Shown one piece after another: positions 1-12,227 of a stretch of DNA of 64,000 nt. The notes below the pieces were generated by a model, which was given only the letters and a program-made list of their open reading frames with translations, did not search any database and was not told where the DNA came from. The translations under genes were made by a program, and so were the position numbers. Within the stretch, counting starts at the first letter, position 1. Every line of letters starts with the position of its first letter. The DNA is from Pterois miles (lineage: Eukaryota; Chordata; Actinopteri; Perciformes; Scorpaenidae): the NCBI GenBank assembly GCA_947000775.1, contig CAMQGK010000415.1:62001-126000 (forward strand). The letters run 5' to 3'.

Positions 1-163
1 TGTATGGTACAAATTAGAGTTCACTCACTTGTGTTTTAATTGTGAATGTGGCTTGTTGTTGTGAAAAACAGTCCATTCTATATGGTATCCTGTATGAGCT
101 GCCTTTTTAAGTTGTATGTGAACAATACTAACTGCAGTGTGCTTACTGCATGCATAAACTTAC

Positions 164-715
164 CTTCACAAATTACACCAGCATCTTCTCCATGGTAACA
201 GTTGTGGGACCCAAATCCCTGATGTGCACAGGCTATTATCGTTAACTCATTGCCTGAACACAGAACATCATCTAACCAAATATGTCCACTGCCCTGTCCA
301 AAATGTGCATGTCCTGGTGCTGACAAAGCCCTGCCACAGCCCAGCTGTCGACAAACCACCTCAGCATCAGGCAAATCCCAGCTGTCATCACAAACCGTCC
401 CCCAATGGCCATTGTGGAAGATCTCTACTCTGCCAGAGCAGTTGCTGTTAGAGTTGACCAATCTCACTGTAGGACTTGATGATGCTGTGGTTGGAGCAGG
501 TGTGGTTGGATTGGGAGTGGTTGGAGCAGATGAGGTTGGAGTACGAGTGGTTGGAGTCGGAGTGGTTGGAGTAGGTGTGGTTGGAGCAGGAGTGGTTGGA
601 TTAGGAGTGGTTGGAGCAGGTGAGGTTGGAGTCGGAGTGGTTGGAGTAGGTGTGGTTGGAGTATGAGTGGTTGGAATAGATGAGGTTGGAACAGGTTTGG
701 TTGTTGTGATAATTT
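164..715 (-). CDS. SRCR-domain exon with Thr/Pro-rich linker (DMBT1-like gene, module A)
   Basis: This is one internal exon of a minus-strand gene. It starts after an acceptor AG at 716-717 and ends before the donor gtaagt (complement of 158-163). It is 552 nt long and phase 1 at both ends, so it can be duplicated or skipped without a frameshift. It first encodes a Thr/Pro/Ser-rich mucin-like linker made of degenerate PTT/PTS repeats, then one complete scavenger receptor cysteine-rich domain. The domain runs from VRLVNSNSNCSGRVEIF to EDAGVICE and has eight cysteines, the group B pattern. It also has the family hallmarks GTVCDDSWD, VVCRQLGCG and IWLDDVLC. SRCR proteins of this type are secreted or membrane mucosal-defence and adhesion proteins. 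The final exons lie left of the window. DMBT1-like is a family-level inference; any fish multi-SRCR paralogue is possible. Confidence 0.85.
473..712 (-). repeat. Degenerate coding minisatellite in module A linker
   Basis: The motif ggttggagtaggagt and its variants repeat many times on the plus strand. Read on the minus strand they encode PTTPTPT, PTTPAPT and PTSSAPT units. Thr/Pro/Ser density predicts heavy O-glycosylation. The homologous linker in module B is at about 1409-1592. Confidence 0.8.
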
Positions 716-1095
716 CTGGTTAAAGTGAAAGCAAAAATCTCTGTCAACCCAAATGACAACTACAGGTTACAGTTACAACAGTATTGAACAAAAGCCCCAT
801 TTTTCAATGTAACTGTACTTGATCAATTATCATTGAGCTCCTTTTTTGCTTTGTTTAGAAATAAATGGTCTTAACATAAAGTAACACCTTAATAGTATAT
901 TAGATTTTCACAATGGAAGGGAATGCCCATTCTGTATGGTACAAATTAGAGTTCAGTCACTTGTGTTTTAATTGTGAATGTGGCTTGTTGTTGTGAAAAA
1001 CAGTCCATTCTATATAGTATCCTGTATGAGGTGCCTTTTTAAGTTGTATGTGAACAATACTAACTGTGGTGTGCTTACTGTATGCATAAACTTAC

Positions 1096-1602
1096 CTTCA
1101 CAAATTACACCAGCATCTTCTCCATGGTAACAGTTGTGGGACCCAAATCCCTGATGTGCACAGGCTATTATCGATAACTCATTGCCTGAACACAGAACAT
1201 CATCTAACCAAATATGTCCACTGCCCTGTCCAAAATGTGCATGTCCTGGTGCTGACAAAGCCCTGCCACAGCCCAGCTGTCGACAAACCACCTCAGCATC
1301 ACGAAAATCCCAGCTGTCATCACAAACCGTCCCCCAATGGCCATTGTGGAAGATCTCTACTCTGCCAGAGCAGTTGCTGTTAGAGTTGACCAATCTCACT
1401 GTAGGACTTGGTGATGCTGTGGTTGGAGCAGGTGTAGTTTGAGCAGGTGAGGTTGGAGTAGGAGTGGTTGGAGCAGATGAGGTTGGAGTACGAGTGGTTG
1501 GAGCAGATGAGGTTGGAGTACGAGTGGTTGGAGCAGATGAGGTTGGAGTAGGAGTTGTTGGAGCCGCTGAGGTTGGAGCAGATGTGGTTGTCATGAGAGT
1601 TT
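1096..1602 (-). CDS. SRCR-domain exon with Thr/Pro-rich linker (module B, near-identical to module A)
   Basis: This is a second internal exon of the same minus-strand gene, 507 nt and phase 1-1. Its acceptor AG is at 1603-1604 and its donor is the complement of 1090-1095. It encodes a Thr/Pro/Ser/Ala linker followed by an eight-cysteine SRCR domain that differs from module A at only a few residues (for example SWDFRDAE instead of SWDLPDAE, and ELSII instead of ELTII). The linker is shorter than in module A and has a different number of PTSSAPTTR-like units. The flanking intron sequence is also duplicated, with a 932-bp period, so this is a recent duplication of exon plus intron rather than an old domain array. 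Upstream sequence can also be read as a run starting at a Met codon, but the splice acceptor and matching phase favour an internal exon. Confidence 0.85.
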
Positions 1603-2211
1603 CTGGTTGAAGTGAAAAAAAGATCTCTGTCAACCCATATGGCAACTACATGTTGCAATTACACCAGTACTGAGCAAAAGCTTTGTCATCAGATTTATTT
1701 GTCATACGTCACAAGCATGATAAAACTTGCAGATGAGCAAATTATATCTTTCACACATGCAGATAGTTACTGCCACTCGCACAATATAAGTCCTTGAACA
1801 CAAATTCAATAACCAAGAGTTGTACAGGCAGTTGTGAATGTGAACAAAAACAAAGGGAGAGGCAAAGAATGGCACCATCTTGTATAGAGCTAAGCGGCAA
1901 ATGGACACAGCAGCCACCACTTACAAGAGACTGTCTGCTTGGCAAGCACTGGAGGGCATATACACTGTCACAGGTAACTCTGCTTTCCAAGCTGAATCTT
2001 GCTTGTGCAAATCGACAAGACAGTTTGGGGGCAGAAATGAAGGGAAGCACAGGCCCTCTTATGATTGGTCACTTTAAACACGAACACAGAGTTAGCAGCC
2101 GGTTCAGATACAATTAAGAGTGGTGTTTAAGGTGGACCAACTACTGTCCTTTGAGTGACAAGCCACTCTGAGTCAGCAGCAACATCATGTTGTATATTAA
2201 TGTTGCCATAA

Positions 2212-4860
2212 GGGCGCACAAGCCAGTGTCTTATTGTGCCGGCCCCAAGCCCGGATAAATACAGGGTTGTGTCAGGAAGGGCATCCGACGTAAAACTTTT
2301 ACCAAATCAAGCATTTGAATCAAATCTGTGACTTCAATACCAGATCAGTTGAGGCCCGGGTTAACAACTACCGCCATCGGTGCTGTTCATTTACAGGGTC
2401 CTGGTGGAAATTGGACTACTGTTCGTCAAAGAAGGAGAGTAGGAAGGTGTGTTGGTAGGAAGAGAGAGAAGAGGAAAACCAAGAATATAGGACTAAGAGT
2501 AGGGACTTTGAATGTTTGAACTACGACAGGAAAAGGTAAAGAGTTGGTTGACATGATGCAGAGGAGGAAGGTAGACATACTGTGTGTCCAGGAGACCAGG
2601 TGGAAAGATAGCAAGGCTAGAAGTTTAGGAGCAGGGTTCAAGTTGTTCAATCATGGTGTAGATAGGAAGAGAAATGGAGTAGGAGTTATCTTGAAGGAGG
2701 AGTTTGCTAGGAATGTCCTGGAGGTAAAAAGAGTATCAGATAGAGTGATGAGTCTGAAGCTAGAAATCAAGGGTGTGATGTTCAATGTTGTTGGTGGGTA
2801 TGCTCCACAGGTAGGATGTGAGTTGGAGGAGAAGGAGAAATTCTGGTTGGACCTTGATGAAGTGATGCAGAGCATCCCTAGAAGAGAGAGAGTTGTCATT
2901 GGTGCAGACTTTAACAGACATGTTGGTGCAGGAAACAGAGATGATGAGGAGGTGATGGGCAGGTTTGGTGTCCAGGAGAGGAACGCAGAAGGACAGATGG
3001 TGGTTGACTTTGCAAAAAGGATGGAAATGGCTATAATGAATACTTTCTTCCAGAAGAGGCAGGAACATAGGGTGACCTATGGGGGTGACCTATAGGGTGA
3101 CTGACTTTTAGGAAGGAGTTGAGACAGGCTCTGGGTGGTCAAGAGGTGTTTCCAGATGACTGGACAACTACAGCTAATGTGATCAGGGAGGCAGATAGGA
3201 GATTACTTGGTGTGTCAACTGGAAGGAAAGTAGATAAGGAGACTTGGTGGTGGAATGAGGATGTGCAGGACTGTATACAGAGAAAGAGGTTAGCTAAGAA
3301 GAAGTGGGACACTGAGAGGACTGAAGAGAGTAGACAAGAGTACAGGGAGATGCAGCGTAAGGTGAAAGTAGAGGTAGCAAAGACCAAACAAGGGGCGTAC
3401 GATGACTTGTATGCTAGGTTGGACAGTACGGAGGGAGAGACTGATCTATACAGGTTGGGGAGGCAGAGAGACAGAGATGGGAAGGACGTGCAGCAGGTTA
3501 GGGTGATTAAGGATAGAGATGGAAGTGTATTGACAGGTCCCAGTAGTTTGATGGGAAGATGGAAAGAGTACTTTGAAGAGTTGATGAATGAGGAAAATGA
3601 GAGAGAACAAAGAGTAGAAGAGGGGACTGTAGTGGACCAGGAAGTAGCAAAGATTAGTAAGGATGAAGTGAGGAGGGCATTGAAGAGGATGAAGAGTGGA
3701 AAGGTACTCGGTCCTGATGATATACCTGTGGAGGTGTGGTAGTGTCTAGGAGAGGTGTTTCTGAGTGGGTTGTTCAACAGGATCTTAGATAGTGAGAAGA
3801 TGCCTGAGGAATGGAGGAGAAGTGTGCTGGTGCCCATTTTTAAGAACAAGGGAGATGTGCAGAGTTGTAGTAACTACAGAGGAATAAAGCTGACGAGCCA
3901 TACACTGAAGTTATGCGAAAGAGTAGTTGAAGCTAGCCTAAGGACAGAAGTGAGCATTTGTGTGCAGCAGTATGGTTTCATGCCAAAAAGAGAGTACTAC
4001 AGATGCAGTATTTGCTTTGAGGATGTTGATAGAGAAGTACAGAGAAGGTCAGAGGGAGCTACATTGTGTCTTTGTAGACCTGGAGAAAGCTTATGACAGG
4101 GTGCCCAGAGAGGAACTGTGGTATTGTATGAGGAAGTCTGGAGTGGCAGAGAAGGATGTTAGAGTGGTGCAGGACATGTATGAGGACTGTAAGACAGTGG
4201 TGAGGTGTGCTGTAGGTGTGACACAGGAGTTCAAGGTGGAGGTGGGACTGCATCAGGGATCAGCGCTGAGCCCCTTCTTGTTCGCTATGGTGATGGACTT
4301 GCTGACAGACGAGGTTAGACAGGAATCTCCATGGACTATGTTTGCAGATGACATTGTGATCTGCAGTGAGAGCAGGGAACAGGTGGAGGAGAAGCTAGAA
4401 AGGTGGAGGTTTGCCGTGGAAAGGAGAGGAATGAAGGTTAGCCGCAGTAAGATGGAGTACATGTGTGTGAATGAGAGGGATCCAAGTGGAAGAGTGAGGT
4501 TACAGGAAGAGATAAAGAAGGTGGAGGATTTTAAGTACTTAGGGTCAACAGTCCAGAGCAATGGAGAGTGTGGAAAAGAGGTGAAGAAGCATGTACAGGC
4601 AGGCTGGAACGGGTGGAAAAAAAGTGCCAGGTGTGATGTGTGATAGAAGAGTTTCAGCTAAAATGAAAGGAAAGGTGTACAAAACTGTGGTGAGACCAGC
4701 GATGCTGTTTGGTTTAGAGACAGAGTCACTGAGGAAAAGACAGGAGGCAGAGCTGGAGGTAGCAGAGATGAAGATGCTGAGGTTCTCTTTGGGAGGGACC
4801 AGGATGGATCGGATCAGGAATGAGTACATTTCATTATATGAAGATGATTTAATTATTTAA
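2212..4860 (+). mobile_element. RTE-type non-LTR retrotransposon, degenerate
   Basis: A 5' untranslated segment typical of fish RTE elements (gtcaggaagggcatccgacg near 2272) leads into a broken ORF. An AP-endonuclease region starts near 2550 with DILCVQETRW and has VGVIL and GADFNRHVG. The end of the endonuclease is deleted around 3090-3115. The linker and reverse transcriptase region follow from 3119. It shows SGKVLGPDDIPVEVW with a stop just after, then NYRGIKL, a frameshift near 3990-4040, YDRVPREELW, and the catalytic FADD at 4341-4352. The reading frame shifts again near 4610 and stops after RIRNEYI, so the 3' part is missing. It lies inside an SRCR-gene intron, antisense to that gene. 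Multiple stops and shifts mean it cannot mobilise itself. Confidence 0.88.
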
Positions 4861-5472
4861 TGTGTGTGTCTAACTTAGATATGCCCATTTCTGATCTTTG
4901 ACAGGTGCTGAATAGTGAGTGCACCGTTTTTGTTGATTCCTGAAAAATGTCCGGCAACTTTGTGATGGTTTCATTAGTGTGGTCTTTTATACATGTATGA
5001 ATTAAACTATCATAACTAAATTGTATTATAATGATATACTGTATGACACTGTTAAGGCAGAATGTTTGAGAAGATCATTGTATAGCCAGTTTTGATGTAA
5101 TGGTGTAATGAAGTCTTTATCATATAGAGAAAATCATGTACTGTATTGCGGGGAGGGGAAGATATAAATGATCTGAAAAATGTAGGGTTCTGTAATATGC
5201 AATATTTCTATGGAAGTAAATTAAGGGTGAAAGTAACAAGACATTAAGAGATGAAAGGGTAGGAAATGAAGTATTAGCTGTGCCAGATGGAGCTGGGTAC
5301 ATGGTGACTGGATACACTGGTTATTGGTTGGGATCAGGATTATGGAGATAACTATTATTATTGTTACTTGTCATTGTATTATTTGTTAAATTGAATGAAA
5401 TTAATATATTGTTTTTAATTCAACAGATATATTTGAGCAGAAAAAAATAAATGGGTAGATTTACATAGTTAC
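4861..5472. other. Intron of SRCR gene, nothing recognised
   Basis: AT-rich sequence without convincing coding signals on either strand. It forms the rest of the intron between SRCR modules C and B. The short open frames look random. Confidence 0.5.
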
Positions 5473-5814
5473 CTTGGCAGATGACACCAGCATCTTCGCT
5501 GTGAAGACAGTTATGGAAACCAAACCCTTGATGTGAACAGTGTGTTATTGATGGCTCATTTCCAAAGCAGTGAACATTGTCCAACCAGATCTGTCCACTA
5601 CCTTGTCCAAAATATGCACTTTGCGGTGCTTCCACAGCCCTGCCACAGCCCAGCTGTCGACAAACCACCTGAGCATCATTAAAATCCCAACTGTCGTCAC
5701 AAACCGTCCCCCAACGGCCGAGGTGGAAGATCTCAACTCTGCCAGAGCAGTTGCTGTTAGTATTGGCCAGTCTCACTGGAGCACTCAATGTTGGACCAGA
5801 TGTTGTGTAAGAAA
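5473..5814 (-). CDS. SRCR-domain exon (module C, more divergent)
   Basis: This internal exon of the minus-strand SRCR gene is 342 nt and phase 1-1. It follows an acceptor AG at 5815-5816 and ends at a donor gtaact (complement of 5467-5472). It has a short Ser/Thr/Pro leader instead of the long mucin-like linker, then an eight-cysteine SRCR domain with GTVCDDSWD, VVCRQLGCG and IWLDNVHC. It is clearly diverged from modules A and B (RWGTV, AVEAPQSAYFG, CFGNEPSITHC), so it was not part of the recent duplication. About 3.9 kb of intron containing a LINE separates it from module B. No signal-peptide exon was identified further upstream on this strand, so the 5' end of the gene is unresolved. Confidence 0.85.
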
Positions 5815-6636
5815 CTGTGAAAATAAAGTCATTATACTGTATATCAATGACATAAATCAGATGATTTGTTTAATCAAGGATTATGTGTTTTGTCAGACAA
5901 AACACAGACACATCTCCAACAGTATGTTAATAATTCACTTCCCGTGCCTAGTCTGATAGTCTGTAGATTATGTAGTTTATAGATAAGATGTATTTTAATA
6001 AAATACAGTTGTACTGACAGAATACAGGAGAGCACAGAAGCTGTTTCCATACTGCATGTGTGTTCACCTGAGGAGCGCAGAGACCCATGGATCGCAGTGG
6101 GATGTCAGTAGAGTAGGCTTAATGTGGCCCAGGACACATTTGCACACACCCTAGTAAAAGAACCTGACCATATGTGGCCCAGACCACCTCTGAATGTGGT
6201 CAGAGCAGTCTCAATGTCAGCGAGATCTCAATGCATCCTAAATGCATCTTGAGTGCATTCACACCTGCACTTAGAGCTGTTCACTTGTGAGCCAATCACT
6301 CAGGACACATGTTAATGCCAGGTCTGAACAGGGCCTTTGGTGCTGGGCAAGCAGTACACTGTGGGTTTATCAGAGCTTTGTCACTGAAAAGAACTGCCTA
6401 CTGAAGCTGGAAACAAGGTCAATGAGAGCGCTGAGTGAAACTAAATAATAAAGTCGCTGGCTCTAAGACCAAAACATTAAACAGAAAGGCGCTGAAATGT
6501 TTTGTAGAGCTGGAGGGGACTGCAGAGTGAGGTAATAATTCTCTGTGATTTTGACACTCCCTGCAACTCCCTTCACATTGCAAGAAATTATTTGATCTAT
6601 TATCAATACAAAAATAATGTTTAGTACATTTTTAAG
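5815..6636. other. Non-coding; probable old DNA-transposon remnant
   Basis: No exon was recognised. Between about 6080 and 6345 the text (aatgtggcccaggacacat, cacctgcacttagagctg, ccaggtctgaacagggcc) resembles a dispersed fish repeat I have seen in many intergenic regions. I cannot assign a family and did not find clean terminal inverted repeats. Confidence 0.35.
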
Positions 6637-6637
6637 A

Positions 6638-6956
6638 TGGGTGGTCTAGTGATTAGCAAAGGATCACAAAGTCGAATCCGGCTTGGGGCGCTTCTGTGTG
6701 GAGTTTACATGTTCTCCCTGTGTAAGCCTGGGCTTTCTCCGGGTTCTCCAGCTTCCTCCAACAGTCCAAAGACATGCAGTTTAGGTTAACTGATGACTCT
6801 AAATTGCCCGTAGGTGTGAATGTGAGCGTGAATGGTTGTCTGTCTCTATGTATCAGCCCTGCGATGGACTGGTGTCCAGGGTGTACCCCGCCTTTGCCTA
6901 ATGCCAGCTGGGATCGGCTCCAGCCAAGATGGATGGATGGATGGATGGATGGATGG
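6638..6956 (+). mobile_element. tRNA-derived SINE-like element with (ATGG)n tail
   Basis: The head has an A-box-like ggtggtctagtgattagc and a B-box-like tcgaatcc. The body is the common teleost sequence (tgtgtggagttt, agtccaaagacatgcag, ctctaaattgccc, cctgcgatggactgg, gggatcggctccag). It ends in tandem ATGG units at about 6928-6956. The reverse complement of the same tail is found inside the last exon of each IFT52 copy. Confidence 0.75.
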
Positions 6957-7200
6957 ACAGTTTTAAGTTAAGAAGAATTTGAGCTTAATGTGTACTAATA
7001 TGTCAGACACTTTACCTGTCCATCCTATTAAAGTCTGCATTAGCAGGAACAACAGCATACCCCGAGTCATCCCCATTATGGGCCACATCCTGGAGATAAG
7101 ACACACACTTACTGAAAAGAACAAAAGAGATATTTTTGACAAACTGCCGACTCTGTATAGCTTGCTCAATGATGGATGTAAATACAAATACAAATTTCCA

Positions 7201-9400
7201 AAATAAAATAAAAATGATTGATTGTCCTGTGTTTCAAATTTAAAGCAAACTTTTGAAATGATGCAAGAAAATAATGCAAATTAGGCACATTTCTATCAAC
7301 TGGTTTGGAGCGAATAAAATCTGCCACGGCATAGTTTTGAAGAAGTTCACGCTATAGACTATACATGGCTGTACTCTGCCAGACAGAGTAGATGATGTTG
7401 AGGTTGTGAACTGGAAAAAAACAAGGCGCCTTGGCTATGTAACCCATGTGCAATAGCAAAATGGAGAGGCCTTCATGAATTTGTTTCAGTTGGGCAAGTT
7501 TTGATTGTTTATGTCAGCTACACTGTCTCTTTGGTAGGCCTTCGGTTTTGTTTTTTATGTTTTTTTTGTAAATGTTTGTAAATTTATTACGCCAAAATTA
7601 ACAATTGCAATGTAAATAATTTGCACTCCAATGTCTATAGCCTACTATTTTAACTTTCACATGAATGTTTATGGTGTCGTGTTACCAATTCTTAAATTGG
7701 ATTGGAGCAAGGAAATTCATGACTAGCGTAGTAAGCTTCTTTTACCACCAAGTGGCAGTGTAGCAAGATCAGTCCTATATGTCAGAACCAGAGGACAAAG
7801 GAATCTGACAAGGAACTACTTTTTTTCACCAATATTTGTCTGAAAGCTTCCTGAAGCAAGCAAGTTCAGCATACTTTTTATTATCTGGCAAACCTTAAGT
7901 GACGCCAAGGGTAATTAGTGGTTAAATTTCTCCACTGTGGGACTAATAAAGGAATATCTTATCTTATTATAGAGGTTTTAATGTCAAAACCTAAAGGGAT
8001 GTCAAGGGCCGTGACAAAGTATGTGATGAGTTGGGATGAGAACATGTTGGGTTGTCTCAATCTAGCTATGAGTGTGGTCACATACAAGGCATTAACAGGC
8101 CACTTGGCTTCATCCACAGGTGCTGTCCCCGTTCTTTTTTTTTTTATTCTGAAAAAATTATTTTCTTTTTCCCATTATGATATCAATGTGCACGCAGCAT
8201 CAGCCACATGTGACCAGTCTGAGAGCAGAAGGTCTGCAAGGCAGACTATCAAAGAAATAACGGGGGAAAAAATAAATCTTTAAGTTGCATTAGTCTAAAT
8301 AGTTTTAAAATGTTTTTGTCATATATTTTCATGTATGAAAAGAGCCCCCCCCAAAAAAAAAAAAAAAAAAAAAAACACTGTTAGCGGACTACTTCATTGC
8401 TATAAGCAAATTATTTAAACAGCATTTGTATAGGAATGATTCTGTCCCAAGCTTTTTGATCCACATAAGTGGCTGATCACTGTAACTATGATCACCGTAA
8501 GTGGTTTCAACTGTACTTAAATAGATGCATAAAAATACCTGAACGAAAACACAGTTAGCATCTGAAAGAACTTGTTAAGAGAATCCACCTGTGAGAATGG
8601 GACTACGTACTGTAGAAGCCAGTGCTGGCATCCACAGATGTATGGCATTATTGTTCACTTGTAACCCTCAAAATGAAGAAAAACCCAATGCCAAGGTGCA
8701 AGTTTGCCAGTCATTTACCAATATGATGAAATGTACTGTACTGTGTACCGTATACTGTTAATAATCACCACCACTTCCCCCATCATGGTTACTTACATTT
8801 TCCAGGTGTGAGACAAGCAGTCGTCCTTGGCTGGCTGGCAGTGCTTAGTCAGTGCTGGGGAAGAGAGGCTGTTCTGCCTCACTCTGTTCACTGGGGTGGT
8901 ACAATGATGCTTTGAAGAAGTTGAAGAATGTTGAATATCTAGACTGGCAAACAAGTTAATTGCTTGACTTTAACAGACAAGTTAGGCAAGGTATGTGTTT
9001 GTGTTTTGTAGATGTTTATGTTATTATGTAACCTTGAACGGTTAAAATTAGAAAATCCATCTTGTCAGGATTAAAGCGCACTCCAGAGCTCCTTGGAGCC
9101 CTGCAGGGGCTGCTTACACCCTGTGCATCCCCTGATAGGCCTCTGAAGCCCCAGCAGAGGGCTCCACACTTGAGACAACCCTCCGGTGGCTCTAGGTTTG
9201 CAATTGAAATATATGCACTCATTGTATGTTTTACATGTGAAATTTTATTTTGCAAAGGCACTTATAGTGAAGTTTAGTGGAGTAATATTCTGACAAAATA
9301 GAAACACTTCAGTAACGTGCAAGCATATGCAAATATTTTTCATTTTAATTTCATTTTCACATTTTAGGACACAAGCTGTATCCTAATTACTGAGAGTCCA
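7201..9400. other. Gene-free stretch
   Basis: No exon with recognisable protein similarity was found on either strand. It contains the retroposon tail at 7900-7970 and a C-run plus A-run at about 8345-8376. A short GC-richer patch at 9065-9195 is open on both strands, but I do not recognise it. Confidence 0.5.
7900..7970 (+). repeat. Retroposon 3'-tail fragment (ccactgtgggactaataaag type)
   Basis: The sequence ctccactgtgggactaataa followed by aggaatatcttatctta is a common fish retroposon tail. The same tail occurs at 27085-27142, and reverse-oriented relatives occur at 19715-19760, 21513-21560 and 45114-45165. Confidence 0.55.
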
Positions 9401-9408
9401 TTTTTGGT

Positions 9409-9466
9409 GTATAATAATAATAAGAAGAAGAAGAAGAAGATGAAGATGAAGAAGAAGAGGAAGAAG
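9409..9466 (+). repeat. AAT/AAG trinucleotide microsatellite
   Basis: A run of aat, aag and atg triplets leads directly into a dispersed repeat (tttatttgtatatcactttt, then aagtactttacaatc) at about 9467-9520. Any encoded poly-lysine frame is an artefact of the repeat. Confidence 0.8.
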
Positions 9467-9520
9467 AACTTTATTTGTATATCACTTTTCATACAAAAGG
9501 AAATGAAGCACAAAGTACTT

Positions 9521-11550
9521 TACAATCAACACTCACACAACTCACACAATCAGCACTCACGTTACATCATGACAAAACTAAATACTGAGGAAACGACATC
9601 TTGAATTAAAAAGAAATAAAATGAATTGAGGAAGTTTCAAGGTTCATCATCACCAGTTCAGGTTCCCTCCGGCAGGGGTGGAGTAAAGGGCCTCCACACC
9701 CACATGCTCCATGGAGGAGAGGAGAACAGTCCCGAGCAAGCAGAACACTCCAATATGGCTGCCTCTCAATCATTGTCTGCTATCCCACTTCTGCCACCAA
9801 AGAGGTGAACTGTTTCCAGGTCAAGGGGATGTTGTCATTAGCTTCTCAGAGCAAGGGATCAGCACAGCAACTTGTCGGCTTTGCACTCACCAAACCTAAA
9901 CACACACTGACAATGTAACCATATTTACTATTAACACTGACAAATAACCAGATGACCCGTAGGAACCCAAAAGAAAAACAATGTCAAACAGCAATAGGGG
10001 TAATGTTACAGAAAATGCATGAACACAACTGAAGTTAATACACCTGTCGCTCCAGTGTGTGCTGGGAGGCGTTCCACTGTACCTACTCTCCTGTGGCACT
10101 ATGTAATTTACATAGCATATAAGTTATTCAATTCAGAGACATTTTGTGGTGGGTGTGATGGCAAATGTTCATGCGGCTGGGACTGCTGGCAGTCTAGAAA
10201 TAGAGGTTAATTAGGTTACAGTCATGAAAGGCTTTTAAGAGGTTTTGAAAAATATTACATCGTTATTTTTAACCGGGCAAGTGATTAAGATCACATTCTT
10301 ATTTACAATGACCTCTTGAGGGAAGGGGATAGGGGTTAAAAAATATAAAAAGTAATAAAGACAGCAGCACACATCAAATATTTCCAACACACCCATTACC
10401 AGCACACAGTCATGACAAGTATTACATAACAAGCATTACATAAAGATATGCAGACAGGTACGCAATGCACACATACATCAGGCAATATAATATTATTTTT
10501 ATATATTATTTTTTATGGTACATTTAAAAACAACTACAGTTGACTGAAGTGCCGAACATGTACATAATAAAAAATAATTCAAAGCAAACAACAACAAGAA
10601 CAGAATAAACTCAATAAACATAATGTGTACATAACGGCAGTGGAAGAGTAGCAGCACAACAGAAAATAAACTTAAATAAACTATAAACTTGGTGAAAGTG
10701 CACTTTCTTACTGTAAGCTATTTCTTATTGACAGGTCCAATGTGGAGCCAACACATATGCAAATGGGTGTTAAGGGGGTTTCTACATCCATTTATTAATA
10801 ACTGTTCCTCTGGAAATGAGGCTTGTGCACAGGCAGCCAGTTTCACAATGACTGAGATTTAGAAAACAGAATCAGGCGTATGTGCTGTTTTAAATCTGAA
10901 TATTGTTGTAATATTTTCTGAATATCAAGGCTGACCTCCACACAGATGTGAAGGAATGTAACATAATACTTACATATTTCATGCAACATGTTTTCATAAT
11001 TGATGCATACTGTGATTTAAACTGCATATGCAGGCTGTCGACTGCTTTTTGTGCATTTATTCTGGTACTGCTGCAAGGGAGTCTGACTATCCAGTACTGC
11101 TGTTGCATCATATCAGTGTCACTTAATGAAATAATGTTGTGTGGCAAAATGTATTATCTTGTAAAAGCTATTTTGTAATGCAATTTTTAAAGAGTAATGA
11201 ATCATCAGCAGATGAAGTGAAATTCATTACCAGTGACGTACAAATATTATGCAAGTAGCGGTCTGTTTCCAGTCAGTCATTAGACTAATTACAGAAAATG
11301 CATGGGTGTGCCCAGAATAATAACCAGTTGAGTTTGTACAGGAAATGGTATGTGGGGACAGCTTGTGCAGCTATGACATGTGTACAAAGATGATGTAAAA
11401 GTTTAATCTCAATTATATTCACATAAACAGTAATTTGACATATTTAACATACTGACATACAGTATGTGATATTCAGTGTTTTTTGTTGTTCTTTAGTAGG
11501 TCTACAAGTAATTGTCAACAAGTACATCTTCTGCTAACCTGCATGCCTCA
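9521..11550. other. Gene-free stretch with scattered repeat fragments
   Basis: No convincing exon. A fragment at about 10258-10315 (aaccgggcaagtgattaag, tcttatttacaatgacc) resembles a retroposon 3' end common in fish. The remainder is AT-rich and unassigned. Confidence 0.45.
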
Positions 11551-11553
11551 AAC

Positions 11554-11772
11554 CAGGGGTCGGGAACCTTTTGGGCTGAGAGAGCCATGAACACCACATA
11601 TTTTTAAATGTAATTCTGTGAGAGCCATACATGTTTAAAACTAAATACAAGCAAATGTTTGCATTTTATGTAATACCAACACTTTTAAAGTACAATAAGT
11701 CTCTGAATTCTTTTTAATAAGATAATAATACTAATTTTTAATCATAATCGATGCAGCTGCAGATGCTTTTTT
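11554..11772 (+). mobile_element. hAT-type non-autonomous transposon, left end only
   Basis: It begins with caggggtcgggaacct, a hAT-style terminus, followed by ggctgagagagccatgaac and gtgagagccatac. These are characteristic of an abundant teleost non-autonomous hAT family. The matching right end was not found, so the copy is truncated. Confidence 0.6.
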
Positions 11773-12227
11773 TTCTTTTAGCTATCTTCTCAAAAGGGTT
11801 TCTGCAGTTAGCTAGTTGACAACACCATTAAAACAAGCCGTGGTCACTACCTGAGCTGCGAAGGACCCTTTTGTGCATGCCCACATCGACCGCTGCCTCA
11901 AATGTACTGCATCCACATGAGAACATGCGTGTGGGAGGCCTTCACTTTGAATATACCTGTATGTTGAGTATACTGGCTTATACATTACTGTGGTTCCCAA
12001 CATTTAAAGTAGACCCACTCTCTACTGATGAACTAGTTCCTATGAATATCCTTGATACTAGAAAGACTATGTGCAGGTTTTTACAGATGGACTGAAGGAT
12101 CCAATCACTGAAGTCACATTAATTTGGGTTCCTGCACATATAGGCATTCTCAGCAGTGAGAGTGGACAAACTAGCCAAACATAACATAGATACACATATT
12201 AGATTCTTAGAATAAGAAGACAAAGCA

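Larger units (their letters stand above)
1..1650 (-). repeat. 932-bp tandem duplication of SRCR exon plus intron
   Basis: The sequence from position 1 recurs from position 933, with identical order of intron, donor, SRCR exon and linker. Differences are scattered substitutions and changes in the number of 12-18-nt linker units. The left boundary is outside the window. Confidence 0.85.

Noticed and set aside
250..666. Plus-strand open frame of 138 codons over the first SRCR exon, rich in VVGVGVVG
   Set aside because: It is the antisense shadow of the SRCR exon and its Thr/Pro linker minisatellite.
9404..9604. Lysine-rich 66-codon frame
   Set aside because: Reads through a trinucleotide microsatellite and a dispersed repeat.
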